DNA of 64,000 bases from Paenibacillus marchantiophytorum (GTDB lineage: Bacteria; Bacillota; Bacilli; Paenibacillales; NBRC-103111). Numbering within the stretch: position 1 is the stretch's first letter; the number at the start of each line of letters is the position of its first letter. The stretch lies in contig NZ_BMHE01000027.1 of the NCBI RefSeq assembly GCF_014640555.1, forward strand, positions 1 to 64,000, given 5' to 3'. This document shows, piece after piece, positions 1 to 9,168 of this stretch. The notes beneath the pieces were generated by a model that was not told the DNA's origin, searched no databases, and saw only the letters and a list, made by a program, of their open reading frames with translations. The translations under genes and the position numbers were made by a program.

Positions 1-123
1 CCCCCCTCAAGATGAGATTTCCCAGTATGTAAGACCCCTTGTAGACGACGAGGTTGATAGGTTCGAGGTGGAAGTGCGGCAACGTATGCAGCTGACGAAT
101 ACTAATCGGTCGAGGGCTTAACC
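1..123 (+). rRNA. 23S ribosomal RNA, 3' end (partial)
   Basis: The first ~123 bases are the 3' end of a 23S rRNA, recognisable from the conserved tail that includes GACGAGGTTGATAGG and ends in CGGTCGAGGGCTTAACC. The rest lies outside the window. It is followed by 5S and tRNAs, the usual Bacillota operon order. The exact 3' base is estimated from family convention. Confidence 0.95.
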
Positions 124-257
124 TAAGTACCCAACCAAGTGAAGATAAGCTTTGTAGCTAATTCCGAATACTTGATTGGGACCCAGAAATCCTAAGAACA
201 TCTAACTTTACGCACGTTTCGTATCTAGTTTTCAAGGCGCAAACCACGCTTTGACTG

Positions 258-374
258 TTTGGTGATGATGGCGGAGGGGACCCACGCGTTCCCATCTCGA
301 ACACGACCGTTAAGCCCTCCAGCGTCGATGGTACTTGAACCGCAGGGTTCTGGGAGAGTAGAACGTTGCCAAGC
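258..374 (+). rRNA. 5S ribosomal RNA
   Basis: This is a 5S rRNA, recognised from the conserved GGTGATGATGGCGGAGGGG start, the central AAGCCCTCCAGCG segment and the closing GGGAGAGTAGAACGTTGCCA. It lies 135 bases after the 23S end and 5 bases before the first tRNA, so it is probably processed from the same precursor. End positions are approximate to a few bases. Confidence 0.95.
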
Positions 375-379
375 AGTTT

Positions 380-455
380 TCCCTGATAGCTCAGTTGGTA
401 GAGCACTCGACTGTTAATCGAGTTGTCACAGGTTCGAGTCCTGTTCGGGGAGCCA
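380..455 (+). tRNA. tRNA-Asn(GUU)
   Basis: Cloverleaf with acceptor TCCCTGA pairing TCGGGGA and anticodon GTT in the loop CTGTTAA. The 3' CCA is encoded. First of 12 tRNAs after the 5S gene. Confidence 0.96.
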
Positions 456-457
456 TT

Positions 458-533
458 GCTTCCATAGCTCAGTCGGTAGAGTGCATCCATGGTAAGGATG
501 AGGTCACCGGTTCGATTCCGGTTGGAAGCTCCA
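458..533 (+). tRNA. tRNA-Thr(GGU)
   Basis: Acceptor GCTTCCA pairs with TGGAAGC. The anticodon stem CATCC/GGATG encloses ATGGTAA, giving anticodon GGT. CCA is encoded. Confidence 0.94.
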
Positions 534-547
534 GTAATTTTCTTTAT

Positions 548-622
548 GGCCCGTTGGTCAAGTGGTTAAGACACCTCCCTTTCACGGAGGTAACAGGGGT
601 TCGAGTCCCCTACGGGTCACCA
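548..622 (+). tRNA. tRNA-Glu(UUC)
   Basis: Acceptor GGCCCGT pairs with ACGGGTC. The anticodon loop CTTTCAC gives TTC (Glu). CCA is encoded. Confidence 0.95.
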
Positions 623-639
623 TTTCCATTAAGTTCAAT

Positions 640-715
640 GGAGGCTTAGCTCAGCTGGGAGAGCATCTGCCTTACAAGCAGAGGGTCGGCGGTTCGATCC
701 CGTCAGCCTCCACCA
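640..715 (+). tRNA. tRNA-Val(UAC)
   Basis: Acceptor GGAGGCT pairs with AGCCTCC. The anticodon loop CTTACAA gives TAC (Val). CCA is encoded. Confidence 0.95.
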
Positions 716-727
716 TTAACTTCATAA

Positions 728-800
<73 letters not shown>

Positions 801-810
801 TGTTTCACAT

Positions 811-882
811 TGGGGATTAGCCAAGCGGTAAGGCAACGGACTTTGACTCCGTCATGCCAAGGTTCAAATCCTTGATCCCCAG
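811..882 (+). tRNA. tRNA-Gln(UUG)
   Basis: Acceptor TGGGGAT pairs with ATCCCCA. The anticodon loop CTTTGAC gives TTG (Gln). No encoded CCA. Confidence 0.95.
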
Positions 883-893
883 TATCTTCTTAT

Positions 894-969
894 GAGTCAT
901 TAGCTCAGTTGGTAGAGCACCTGACTTTTAATCAGGGTGTCGTAGGTTCGAATCCTACATGACTCACCA
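894..969 (+). tRNA. tRNA-Lys(UUU)
   Basis: Acceptor GAGTCAT pairs with ATGACTC. The anticodon loop CTTTTAA gives TTT (Lys). CCA is encoded. Confidence 0.95.
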
Positions 970-988
970 TTTGCCTTATTTACAACAT

Positions 989-1068
989 GCGCGTATGGCG
1001 GAATTGGCAGACGCACTAGACTTAGGATCTAGCGGGTGACCGTGGGGGTTCAAGTCCCTCTACGCGCA
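989..1068 (+). tRNA. tRNA-Leu(UAG)
   Basis: Acceptor GCGCGTA pairs with TACGCGC. The anticodon loop CTTAGGA gives TAG (Leu). The longer variable arm is as expected for class II tRNA-Leu. No encoded CCA. Confidence 0.95.
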
Positions 1069-1107
1069 TTAAATCCTCAGAAGTATTCATACTTCGTGAG
1101 GTACCCT

Positions 1108-1182
1108 GCGGAAGTGGCTCAGCGGTAGAGCATCGCCTTGCCAAGGCGAGGGTCGCGGGTTCGATCCCCGTCTTCCGCTCCA
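1108..1182 (+). tRNA. tRNA-Gly(GCC)
   Basis: Acceptor GCGGAAG pairs with CTTCCGC. The anticodon loop TTGCCAA gives GCC (Gly). CCA is encoded. Confidence 0.95.
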
Positions 1183-1191
1183 ATTTTTTAA

Positions 1192-1268
1192 GCGCCCTTA
1201 GCTCAGCTGGATAGAGTATTTGACTACGAATCAAAAGGTCGGGAGTTCGAATCTCTCAGGGCGCGCCA
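1192..1268 (+). tRNA. tRNA-Arg(ACG)
   Basis: Acceptor GCGCCCT pairs with AGGGCGC. The anticodon loop CTACGAA gives ACG (Arg; the first A is normally deaminated to inosine). CCA is encoded. Confidence 0.95.
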
Positions 1269-1293
1269 TTTTTTCAAGAACTACATAAACTTT

Positions 1294-1367
1294 CGGGACG
1301 TAGCTCAGCTTGGTAGAGCACCTGCTTTGGGAGCAGGGGGTCGCATGTTCAAATCGTGTCGTCCCGA
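1294..1367 (+). tRNA. tRNA-Pro(UGG)
   Basis: Acceptor CGGGACG pairs with CGTCCCG. The anticodon loop TTTGGGA gives TGG (Pro). No encoded CCA. Confidence 0.95.
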
Positions 1368-1381
1368 TCTTTATTAACTAC

Positions 1382-1452
1382 GCGGGCGTAGTTTAATGGT
1401 AGAACTTCAGCCTTCCAAGCTGATCGCGCGGGTTCGATTCCCGCCGCCCGCT
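1382..1452 (+). tRNA. tRNA-Gly(UCC)
   Basis: Acceptor GCGGGCG pairs with CGCCCGC. The anticodon loop CTTCCAA gives TCC (Gly). No encoded CCA. Last tRNA of the cluster. Confidence 0.95.
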
Positions 1453-1463
1453 TAACAGCAATG

Positions 1464-1488
1464 AGATCACCTTCGGGTGGTCTTTTTT
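1464..1488 (+). terminator. Rho-independent terminator of the rRNA/tRNA operon
   Basis: GATCACC and GGTGGTC form a stem with a TTCG tetraloop, followed directly by a run of six T. It lies 12 bases after the last tRNA. The next ~275 bases up to ppc hold no gene and no promoter I would call confidently. Confidence 0.9.
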
Positions 1489-1764
1489 CATTTATCTTGC
1501 CTATTGATCCCTAGCCAGACAATGGTAAAGAACCTATTCGCAGGTAGCAGATTAGGTTTATTTTATTTATCTGGGGAAAGATAGAGGGGCTTGTGGGATT
1601 GAATAAGACATAAATTACCACGGCTAAATCTCTGCTTTTTTTCGATAAAGACTATATGCAGCGGGCGGAATGTGGTAAAATATTCTGAAATGAGTTTTTC
1701 TAGCATCTAGCTTTTATAGAGAGAAGCATTAATGCAACATAGTGAATAGATGAGGTGGAGAGTT

Positions 1765-4551
1765 ATGTTAGAGAATGTAAATGGCCAACAGAAGCAAGCT
1801 ACGAATAACCTGCTGCGCAGGGACGTACGCTTCTTGGGGCACATCCTAGGTGAAGTTCTGGTACATCAAGGCGGGAATAGTTTACTTGATGTAGTCGAGA
1901 AAATTCGTGAGATGAGTAAATCTTTAAGAGCACACTATGTCATTGAGATCTATGATGAATTCAAGAAGACGATTTCTTCCTTAGATCCAGAGATTCGTCA
2001 TCAAGTCATTCGGGCATTCGCTATCTATTTTCAACTTGTTAACATTGCGGAGCAAAACCACCGAATTCGCCGCAAAAGAGATTATGAGCGTTCATCAGGA
2101 GAAAATGTTCAACCTGGTTCCATTGAGAGCATTGTCCAAGAACTGAAAAACAATCATATTCCTTTCGAAGAGGTGCAAGAGATACTTAAAGCGATCTCAT
2201 TGGAGCTGGTAATGACAGCCCATCCAACTGAGGCAATGCGCAGAGCGGTACTTGATATTAATTTGCGTATTTCAGACGGAATGATGAAGCTAGACAACCC
2301 TATGTTGACTTATCGTGAGCGTGAACAATTGCGTGAAAAGCTGCTTGGAGAGGTTCTGAACTTATGGCAGACGGACGAGTTGCGTGATCGGAAGCCGACA
2401 GTCATCGATGAGGTTCGCAATGGTTTGTACTATTTTGACGAAACCTTGTTCGATGTCCTTCCGGAGATTTATCATGAACTTGAGCGCTGTTTGAATAAAT
2501 ATTATCCGCAAGATACTTGGCATGTGCCTTCGTTCTTGAAGTTCGGTTCTTGGATTGGCGGAGACCGTGATGGAAATCCTTCTGTTAGAGCAAATGTAAC
2601 GTGGGAGACATTAGGTTTGCATCGTCAATTAGCCCTGCAGAAATATGAGGAAGTACTTAAAGCTGCTCTTGAGCATATGAGTTTCAGTAAGAATATCGTG
2701 AACGTGAGCGATGCACTTATTGATTCTATTCAATGTGACCGCGAAGCTTTGGGGAATGTGCAGGACGTTTGGCGTAATGAGAAGGAGCCTTACCGCATCA
2801 AGACGACTTACATGATTGAAAAGGTGCATAATACAGGCAACCCTAACGTTCCAGCAAGCCAGAAGTACAACAATCCAGAAGAGTTCATTGCGGATCTTAA
2901 AATCATTGATGCTAGTTTGAGAACGCATTTCGCGGACTATGTAGCAGATAAATATACGAAGAAACTGATCCGTCAGGTTGAACTGTTTGGCTTCCACTTA
3001 GCAGCTCTGGATATCAGACAGCACAGCAAGGATCACGAAAATGCAATGACTGAGGTCATGGCCAAAATGGGCATTACCAGCGACTACAGCAAGCTCTCGG
3101 AAGAAGAGAAGATCCGTCTTCTGACAGATGTGCTGAACGATCCTAGACCGATCACTTCGACATACTTGAATTACTCCGAAGGTACGCAGGAGTGTCTGGA
3201 CGTCTACCGTACGGTAGGCAAAGCACAGCAGGAATTCGGGCGTAACTGTATCAATAGCTACCTGATCAGTATGACGCAAGGAGCCAGCGACTTGTTGGAA
3301 GTGGTTGTATTCTCCAAAGAGGCTGGCTTATACCGTCAAGAGAGCGATGGCAGTGTGACAAGCACATTGCAATCTGTTCCATTGTTCGAAACGATTGATG
3401 ATTTGCATGCAGCGCCCGGCATCATGAGCACTTTGTTAGCTATCCCAGCTTACAGAGGTAGTCTGGATCCAGAGACACAACTGCATGAAATCATGTTAGG
3501 CTACTCGGATAGCAACAAAGACGGCGGTGTGATTACAGCGAACTGGGAACTGCGCATGGCGCTTCAGGATATTACGGAAGCTGCCAAGAAGTTCGGCGTG
3601 AAGCTCAAGTTCTTCCACGGCCGCGGAGGAGCGCTAGGACGCGGGGGTATGCCTCTTAACCGCAGTATTCTGGCGCAGCCGGTTGAAACGTTGGGTGGCG
3701 GCATTAAGATTACGGAGCAAGGTGAAGTGTTATCTTCCCGCTATTCCCTGCAAGGCATTGCTTACCGCAGCTTGGAGCAGGCGACTTTCGCGTTGATTAC
3801 AGCTTCCAAATTATCGCGCTCTCCTCAAAGGCACCCACTGGAAGAGAAGTGGGAGTCGATTATGCGTGGTATTTCTGAAGAAGCGCAAACGAAATATCAG
3901 GATCTTATTTTCCGCGATGAAGATTTCTTAACTTTCTTCAAAGAATCGACACCGCTCCCGGAAATTGGCGAATTGAATATCGGTTCGCGTCCTTCCAAGC
4001 GTAAAAATAGTGATAAGTTCGAAGATTTGCGCGCAATTCCTTGGGTATTCTCATGGACGCAAACCCGTTATTTGCTCCCGGCTTGGTATGCGGCAGGTAC
4101 AGGGCTTCAAAGCTTCTATCAAGGAAATGCAGCTAATCTCGAAACATTGAAAGAAATGTACGAGGACTGGTCCTTCTTCCGCTCGATGATTGACAATCTG
4201 CAGATGGCGCTTGCCAAAGCAGATCTTCAAATCGCCAAAGAATACGGCAATCTAGTGAAGGAATCGGCGATTGCTGAGCGTATTTTCAACCTTATTAGGG
4301 AAGAATATGAGCTTACTTCCGCCTTAATATTAGAGATCACAGGGCAACAAGAAATTCTTGATAACGTGCCGGTCATTCAGGAGTCTATCCGCCTTCGTAA
4401 TCCTTATGTAGATCCATTAAGCTATATGCAGGTTGAACTGTTGACGGAGCTTCGGGCACTTAGGGATAATAATGAGGATGACGCGATTTTGCTGCGTGAA
4501 GTATTGCTTACCATTAACGGTATAGCAGCTGGGCTTAGAAATACAGGCTGA
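1765..4551 (+). CDS. ppc: Phosphoenolpyruvate carboxylase
   Basis: Carboxylates phosphoenolpyruvate with bicarbonate to oxaloacetate, a cytosolic anaplerotic reaction feeding the TCA cycle. The 928-aa protein has the usual full length. The catalytic histidine block (VMTAHPTE, about residue 150), the GYSDSNKDGG segment and the glycine-rich FHGRGGALGRGG loop of this family are all present. I chose the ATG at 1765 because GAGGTGGAG precedes it at good spacing; an in-frame ATG at 1750 would add five residues. It stands alone between the tRNA terminator and a permease gene. Confidence 0.96.
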   Translation: MLENVNGQQKQATNNLLRRDVRFLGHILGEVLVHQGGNSLLDVVEKIREMSKSLRAHYVIEIYDEFKKTISSLDPEIRHQVIRAFAIYFQLVNIAEQNHRIRRKRDYERSSGENVQPGSIESIVQELKNNHIPFEEVQEILKAISLELVMTAHPTEAMRRAVLDINLRISDGMMKLDNPMLTYREREQLREKLLGEVLNLWQTDELRDRKPTVIDEVRNGLYYFDETLFDVLPEIYHELERCLNKYYPQDTWHVPSFLKFGSWIGGDRDGNPSVRANVTWETLGLHRQLALQKYEEVLKAALEHMSFSKNIVNVSDALIDSIQCDREALGNVQDVWRNEKEPYRIKTTYMIEKVHNTGNPNVPASQKYNNPEEFIADLKIIDASLRTHFADYVADKYTKKLIRQVELFGFHLAALDIRQHSKDHENAMTEVMAKMGITSDYSKLSEEEKIRLLTDVLNDPRPITSTYLNYSEGTQECLDVYRTVGKAQQEFGRNCINSYLISMTQGASDLLEVVVFSKEAGLYRQESDGSVTSTLQSVPLFETIDDLHAAPGIMSTLLAIPAYRGSLDPETQLHEIMLGYSDSNKDGGVITANWELRMALQDITEAAKKFGVKLKFFHGRGGALGRGGMPLNRSILAQPVETLGGGIKITEQGEVLSSRYSLQGIAYRSLEQATFALITASKLSRSPQRHPLEEKWESIMRGISEEAQTKYQDLIFRDEDFLTFFKESTPLPEIGELNIGSRPSKRKNSDKFEDLRAIPWVFSWTQTRYLLPAWYAAGTGLQSFYQGNAANLETLKEMYEDWSFFRSMIDNLQMALAKADLQIAKEYGNLVKESAIAERIFNLIREEYELTSALILEITGQQEILDNVPVIQESIRLRNPYVDPLSYMQVELLTELRALRDNNEDDAILLREVLLTINGIAAGLRNTG

Positions 4552-4673
4552 TCCACAACTTAGTGCATGAAAGATAAGACAGGATGATAAAGTCGAGGGC
4601 CACGTCAATCGTTGGCAGCTCGGCTTTTCCTGTACTTACGCTTGGTGCCCATAGACAGGAGTTGTAAACCAAC

Positions 4674-5543
4674 ATGGGGCGATGGTTAGCTATGGTCCTT
4701 GTAATTGTAGGAGCATCGAGCTACGGCTTGCTGTCATCTTTTATTAAGATGGCCTACGATTCAGGGTTTACGGATGGACAGATTACACCAGCTCAGATGA
4801 CGATGGGAACTTTACTTGTCTGGCTGCTAATCCTATTTAACAAGAAATCATGGGTTAATCCGTTTAAGGGGCCTTGGGTGAAACTAGGCTTGATCGGCAT
4901 TTTTGGGTTATCTTTAACGACGGTCTTTTATAATATCGCCTTGCAAGAATTGAATGCTTCTTTATCCATCGTTCTTTTATTCCAATTTACGTGGATGACG
5001 ATTGCCATGGATTGTATCTTAAAGCGGAGACTTCCAAGGAAAGCCGAAAGTTTGGCCATCGTATTTATTCTGATAGGCACATTGCTTGCGGTAAACGTTC
5101 TTGATACGAACTGGGAGCATCTCAGTCTGCTAGGCTTAGTTTATGGTCTACTGTCAGCTTTGACATACAGTGTATTTCTCTTTTTTACCGGACATGTGGT
5201 CAGTCCTCTGCCTCCTCTGATGAATTCCGCTATTATGCTTACCGCGGCTATGCCCGTCATGTATATATTGTATCCTCCGACAGTTTTCGTGCATGAGAAT
5301 GGGAGTATGCTGCTGTTGTGGGGGCTGCTCCTGGGTTTCTTAGGGCAAGTCGTGCCGACTGTGGCGTTCAATATAGGAATTCCGCGTATCGGGGGGACCC
5401 TAGCAGCTATGCTGGGATCTGTCGAACTCCCTGTTGCGATCATTGCCGCATATTTAATTATTGGAGAGCCTGTGAATGGGTTACAATGGTTAGGAATGGG
5501 TTTAATTCTGGGTGGCATCCTTATTTCTGAAAACAAAACGTGA
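4674..5543 (+). CDS. DMT-superfamily (EamA) permease
   Basis: A 289-aa very hydrophobic protein with about ten membrane segments arranged as two EamA repeats of five. The second repeat ends with the usual GEPVNGLQWLGMGLILGGILI pattern near residues 262-282. Members of this family move small metabolites or amino acids across the cytoplasmic membrane; the substrate cannot be read from sequence. The start ATG lies 10 bases after AGGAG. It is co-directional with ppc and sigW but separated from both by 60-120 bases. Confidence 0.85.
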   Translation: MGRWLAMVLVIVGASSYGLLSSFIKMAYDSGFTDGQITPAQMTMGTLLVWLLILFNKKSWVNPFKGPWVKLGLIGIFGLSLTTVFYNIALQELNASLSIVLLFQFTWMTIAMDCILKRRLPRKAESLAIVFILIGTLLAVNVLDTNWEHLSLLGLVYGLLSALTYSVFLFFTGHVVSPLPPLMNSAIMLTAAMPVMYILYPPTVFVHENGSMLLLWGLLLGFLGQVVPTVAFNIGIPRIGGTLAAMLGSVELPVAIIAAYLIIGEPVNGLQWLGMGLILGGILISENKT

Positions 5544-5603
5544 CTTGCTGCGTATGTATCAGAGAGACTTAATCGAATTGTCGAGAAGCCGGAGGAAATC
5601 GAA

Positions 5604-6200
5604 TTGAATTTTGTAGAAGCACGTCTGGCCAAGTTAGCCAGGAATGGGGATCGCAATGCTTTTGCAGAGCTTGTAGAGCTCTATAAGGACAAGATTTTCC
5701 ATTTGGTATACCGTATGTTAAATAACAAGCAAGAGGCTGAGGATGCCGTACAGGAAACTTTCCTGCGCGTGTATACGAATCTGCATCGTTATGATGAGAA
5801 TCAGAAGTTTTCGACGTGGATTTTTCGAATTGGAACGAATCTATGTATAGATAAACTGCGCCGCAGAAAAAATACGTATTCCCTTGATGCCGAAATGTCG
5901 GATGGGGAAGGCAATGATTATTATGCTATGCTCCCGAGTCACGAGGACACACCCGAGAAGCAAGTGATTGTGTCTGAGACACAGGAACAGATTCGTAGAG
6001 CCATTAATTCGCTGCCCGAAAAATATAAATCAGTAGTCATCTTGCGCTACCTGCAGGATATGTCGCTGCAAGAGATATCAGATGTGCTGGAAATGCCCGT
6101 CACAACAATTAAAACCCGGGTGCATCGCGGTCGTGAGTATTTACGGAAACGGTTGGAGCAGGAGGAGCAAGATGCCAACACAAATCCTGTTCCATTGTGA
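5604..6200 (+). CDS. sigW: ECF RNA polymerase sigma factor SigW
   Basis: A 198-aa extracytoplasmic-function sigma factor. Region 2 (KDKIFHLVYRMLNNKQEAEDAVQETFLRVY, residues ~29-58) and region 4 (ILRYLQDMSLQEISDVLEMPVTTIKTRVHRGRE) are intact. It starts at TTG with GGAGG 10 bases upstream. In Bacillus, SigW directs the cell-envelope stress regulon and sits, as here, directly upstream of its anti-sigma and of the cdaA-cdaR-glmM-glmS cluster. The name rests on sequence pattern plus this synteny; another ECF sub-group cannot be excluded. Confidence 0.88.
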   Translation: MNFVEARLAKLARNGDRNAFAELVELYKDKIFHLVYRMLNNKQEAEDAVQETFLRVYTNLHRYDENQKFSTWIFRIGTNLCIDKLRRRKNTYSLDAEMSDGEGNDYYAMLPSHEDTPEKQVIVSETQEQIRRAINSLPEKYKSVVILRYLQDMSLQEISDVLEMPVTTIKTRVHRGREYLRKRLEQEEQDANTNPVPL

Positions 6201-6266
6201 AACATATTTGAAATCCAAACGTATGGTATACCACAACATGCAAAAGTCTAAGAAAGGGGTGGCTGA

Positions 6267-6875
6267 ATGATGCAATGTAAAGAAGCCCTCCCGCTCATAC
6301 ATGAATACCTCGACGGTGATTTGCAAAGATCGGATTCTCAGCGATTGAAGGAGCATTTGATTTCTTGCCAGGCCTGTCATGCTTTGTTCAAGCAATTGGA
6401 GAAAACAGATGCGATGGTGAGAATGCTGCCTCCTGTGAAGGCATCGGATACATTAACGGCACAGATTATGAGCGGACTGCCACAAATGAAGAAAAGAAAT
6501 ACCTGGATGGACTGGATACGCAAGCATCCGGCTGTTTCGGTAGCTGTTGTTTTTGCAACGGTTATGTTTGGAAGTTTCATGTCTATGTGGAATGATGATA
6601 CGAATCTGATGGTCAAAGGCAATGATCTTCAAGATGTTGTTATTCAGGGAGATACGGTTACTGTTCCGCAGGGGCGTACGGTGAAAGGCGATCTGGTCGT
6701 GCAGCGAGGTAAATTGAAGGTGGAAGGCGATGTAACAGGAAACTTAATTGTGATCGATGGTACCCTGAATCTCGCATCCACGGCGCATATTTCCGGCCAA
6801 GTTACCCAGGTTAATGAAGCGCTAGGTTGGATTTGGTATAAAATAGGAGAGTTTGTTGGCATGCTCTCGCGTTGA
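6267..6875 (+). CDS. Membrane anti-sigma factor with zinc finger and polymer-type C-terminus
   Basis: A 202-aa regulator expected to hold the upstream ECF sigma factor at the membrane. Residues ~10-45 form a zf-HC2 anti-sigma zinc finger (H..HLISCQACH). A single membrane helix follows at ~90-110 (AVSVAVVFATVMFGSFMSMW). The outer part (~125-190) is a repetitive beta-strand region (VKGDLVVQRGKLKVEGDVTGN) like bactofilin/polymer-forming domains rather than the short tail of Bacillus RsiW. Start at 6267 or 6270, 66 bases after sigW and preceded by AGAAAGGGG. It fits the RsiW role, but the C-terminal domain is a variation. Confidence 0.82.
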   Translation: MMQCKEALPLIHEYLDGDLQRSDSQRLKEHLISCQACHALFKQLEKTDAMVRMLPPVKASDTLTAQIMSGLPQMKKRNTWMDWIRKHPAVSVAVVFATVMFGSFMSMWNDDTNLMVKGNDLQDVVIQGDTVTVPQGRTVKGDLVVQRGKLKVEGDVTGNLIVIDGTLNLASTAHISGQVTQVNEALGWIWYKIGEFVGMLSR

Positions 6876-6883
6876 TGCATAAC

Positions 6884-6920
6884 GTCCCCATTCGGCTACA
6901 GGCTGAGGGGGACTTTTTTT
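6884..6920 (+). terminator. Terminator of the sigma/anti-sigma operon
   Basis: GTCCCC and GGGGAC form a GC-rich stem followed by eight T, nine bases after the anti-sigma stop codon. Confidence 0.85.
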
Positions 6921-6959
6921 GTTTTTAGAAAAATGAACTAAAGCAGTTTAGGGAACGTC

Positions 6960-6988
6960 TTGTGAGGAGAGAAAAATAGAAGTATAAC
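6960..6988 (+). promoter_or_regulatory. Possible promoter for cdaA-cdaR-glmM
   Basis: TTGTGA (6960-6965) and TATAAC (6983-6988) are separated by 17 bases, resembling a sigma-A promoter 66 bases before cdaA. Both boxes deviate from consensus, so this is a candidate only. Confidence 0.4.
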
Positions 6989-7054
6989 AAGGTTTATGTT
7001 ATGATTCTATTATAGAGAGATCACTGTGTTCAGTCGCTTGGGGGAGAATAATAC

Positions 7055-7870
7055 ATGGACTTACTCACGAGCATCTCGGCTAAGGATATCGTTGATATTC
7101 TAATCGTTAGCTATGTGATTTATAAGCTAATCCTGCTGGTACGCGGGACAAGGGCCATCCAACTGATGAAGGGGATCCTTGTTGTCGTTATTACCTGGGT
7201 ATTCAGTATTTGGTTTAAACTCAGTACGTTGCAATGGATGATGAATCAAACATTCACCTTCGGGGTGCTAGGCGTAATTATTATCTTCCAGCCGGAGCTG
7301 CGGCGTGCACTGGAGCAGTTGGGCCGCGGGAAGCTGTTTAGCCGTTCGTCCTCGGAAGAAGACCAGGATGTGAATAAACGGATCAATGAAGTCATCCGGG
7401 CTGCGAATTATTTGGCCAAGCGAAAGATTGGGGCCTTGATTGTTTTCGAGAAAGAGACCGGTTTAACCGATTATATTGAGTCTGGTATTGCGATAGAGAG
7501 CAAGATCAGCGCGGAGCTGCTAATTAATATTTTCATTCCGAATACACCGCTTCATGATGGGGCTGTCATTATTCGACAAGGCCAATTGATGGCGGCGGGC
7601 TGCTATTTGCCTCTGTCGGAGAATCCCTTCATAAGCAAAGAACTGGGGACAAGGCATCGCGCAGCCATTGGGATGAGCGAGGTTTCGGATGGGATGTGCG
7701 TCATTATTTCAGAAGAGACAGGACAGATTTCTTTGACGATGAATGGTCATATCATTCGGGACATCAAAGAAGAGTCGTTGATTGCCAAATTGTTCGAGGA
7801 ATTGAAGCCTAAGGCCAAAGCCAACGATAAGAACCCTTTCCTGAAATGGAGGGGCCGTTCGAATGGATAA
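7055..7870 (+). CDS. cdaA: Diadenylate cyclase CdaA
   Basis: Makes the second messenger c-di-AMP from two ATP. The 271-aa protein has three N-terminal membrane helices (to about residue 80) and a cytosolic DAC domain with both signature motifs, LHDGAVII and GTRHRAAIG. c-di-AMP controls potassium and osmolyte balance and cell-wall homeostasis in Bacillota. The start follows GGGGGAG at good spacing. It overlaps cdaR by 8 bases, so translation of the two is coupled; the same operon continues into glmM, as is standard for the phylum. Confidence 0.96.
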   Translation: MDLLTSISAKDIVDILIVSYVIYKLILLVRGTRAIQLMKGILVVVITWVFSIWFKLSTLQWMMNQTFTFGVLGVIIIFQPELRRALEQLGRGKLFSRSSSEEDQDVNKRINEVIRAANYLAKRKIGALIVFEKETGLTDYIESGIAIESKISAELLINIFIPNTPLHDGAVIIRQGQLMAAGCYLPLSENPFISKELGTRHRAAIGMSEVSDGMCVIISEETGQISLTMNGHIIRDIKEESLIAKLFEELKPKAKANDKNPFLKWRGRSNG

Positions 7871-9137
7871 ATGGTTGAGAAATACGAATGTTGTTCGCAT
7901 TGTTGCACTTGTTGTAGGGATACTGCTATGGGTTGTCGTCCATATGGAGGAAACGAATCTAGCGGGTAATTCTCCCTTGCGCGAGCGTGAAGAAACAATT
8001 AATAACGTCGCGATTACGACCAAATATGATGAAACTCATTATCATATTGCCTCGATGTCACCGGCTAATGTTCAGGTCATTTTGAAAGGGAAGGAAGCTT
8101 CCGTCAAGAAAGTGACAACGAGTAATACGTATCAAATTGAACTGGATATGACGCAGGTGGGCAAAGGCGATCATCAATTGACGTTGAAACCGGTGGGCTT
8201 CCCAGCGGATGTTGAAGTACAGATTGTGCCCAGAATGGTGCATGTCATTATAGAAGAGCTCCAAATGAAAGAAGTACCGGTTGTTATTAATGTGAAAGGT
8301 ACGCCAGCAGCGGGACTCAAAGCCGGGCAACCGATCGTTAAACCGGGCAAGGTGTATATTACAGCACAAACCAGCAAGCTTGATCAGATCGAGAATGTAC
8401 GCGGCGAAGTTTCCGTAGATAAGGCGCAATCCGCCGTTACGAAGCAGGTTAGATTGCAAGCTTACGATAAAGACGGCAAGGAAGTCACCGTCAATATGAA
8501 TCCTTCTGTTGTCGATGTGGAAGTACCGATTACGAGTCCGTTCCAGACGATACCGCTGCAGCTCAAAATAAGCGGCGAGCCACCAAAAGGATTCGCGATT
8601 GCTATGGTCACGCAAAGTCCTGACAAGGTGACTGTCTATGGTACGCAGGATGTTGTCGATAAGTTGGAATTCTATCAAGGACCGCAACTGAATATCCAAG
8701 ATGTCAAAGAAACCAAAGATTATTCACTGGACATTCCTTTGAGGAATAAAGTAACTCAACTGGATCCGGCCAAAGTAACGGTGCGGGTAGAAATTGTTCC
8801 TTCCACGACGAAAGCTTTGGAGAATGTCCCACTCACGATTATTGGTCAAAATGAAAACTACTTAACCAAAGTAATAACGCCGGAATCGGCTCAACTGAAT
8901 ATCACCGTAGAAGGTGCGCCTTCAATTATTGACCAAATGAAACTACAGGATGTGCAGGCGATTCTGGATGTTAGTAATTTACCACCTGGTAAGCACGAGC
9001 TGAAGGTGACTTTAAACTTGCCAACTTATGTTAAGCTTGGGATGCCGCAAGAAGTGAAGGCCGTTGTAGAAATCAGTGAGAAAACCGTTAAACCTGCTAG
9101 TTCAACAAGTCCAAGCACAAGTCCAGCAAATCCATAA
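7863..9137 (+). CDS. cdaR: CdaA regulatory protein CdaR (YbbR domains)
   Basis: A 424-aa protein with one N-terminal membrane helix (VVRIVALVVGILLWVVVH) followed by an outer region of about four YbbR beta-barrel repeats, each starting with a strand such as VQVILKGKEASV or VTVYGTQDVVDKL. CdaR binds and modulates the diadenylate cyclase CdaA. The tail is low-complexity Ser/Thr/Pro. Translation is coupled to cdaA through the 8-base overlap, and glmM follows 31 bases later. Confidence 0.93.
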   Translation: MDKWLRNTNVVRIVALVVGILLWVVVHMEETNLAGNSPLREREETINNVAITTKYDETHYHIASMSPANVQVILKGKEASVKKVTTSNTYQIELDMTQVGKGDHQLTLKPVGFPADVEVQIVPRMVHVIIEELQMKEVPVVINVKGTPAAGLKAGQPIVKPGKVYITAQTSKLDQIENVRGEVSVDKAQSAVTKQVRLQAYDKDGKEVTVNMNPSVVDVEVPITSPFQTIPLQLKISGEPPKGFAIAMVTQSPDKVTVYGTQDVVDKLEFYQGPQLNIQDVKETKDYSLDIPLRNKVTQLDPAKVTVRVEIVPSTTKALENVPLTIIGQNENYLTKVITPESAQLNITVEGAPSIIDQMKLQDVQAILDVSNLPPGKHELKVTLNLPTYVKLGMPQEVKAVVEISEKTVKPASSTSPSTSPANP

Positions 9138-9168
9138 TGGGTCATAGAGAAAGAGGAGAATATTAGAT

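Noticed and set aside
8058..8699. 213-aa antisense frame inside cdaR and similar long antisense frames in glmS and glmM
   Set aside because: They are shadows of strongly biased coding frames, with no ribosome site and no recognisable domain.
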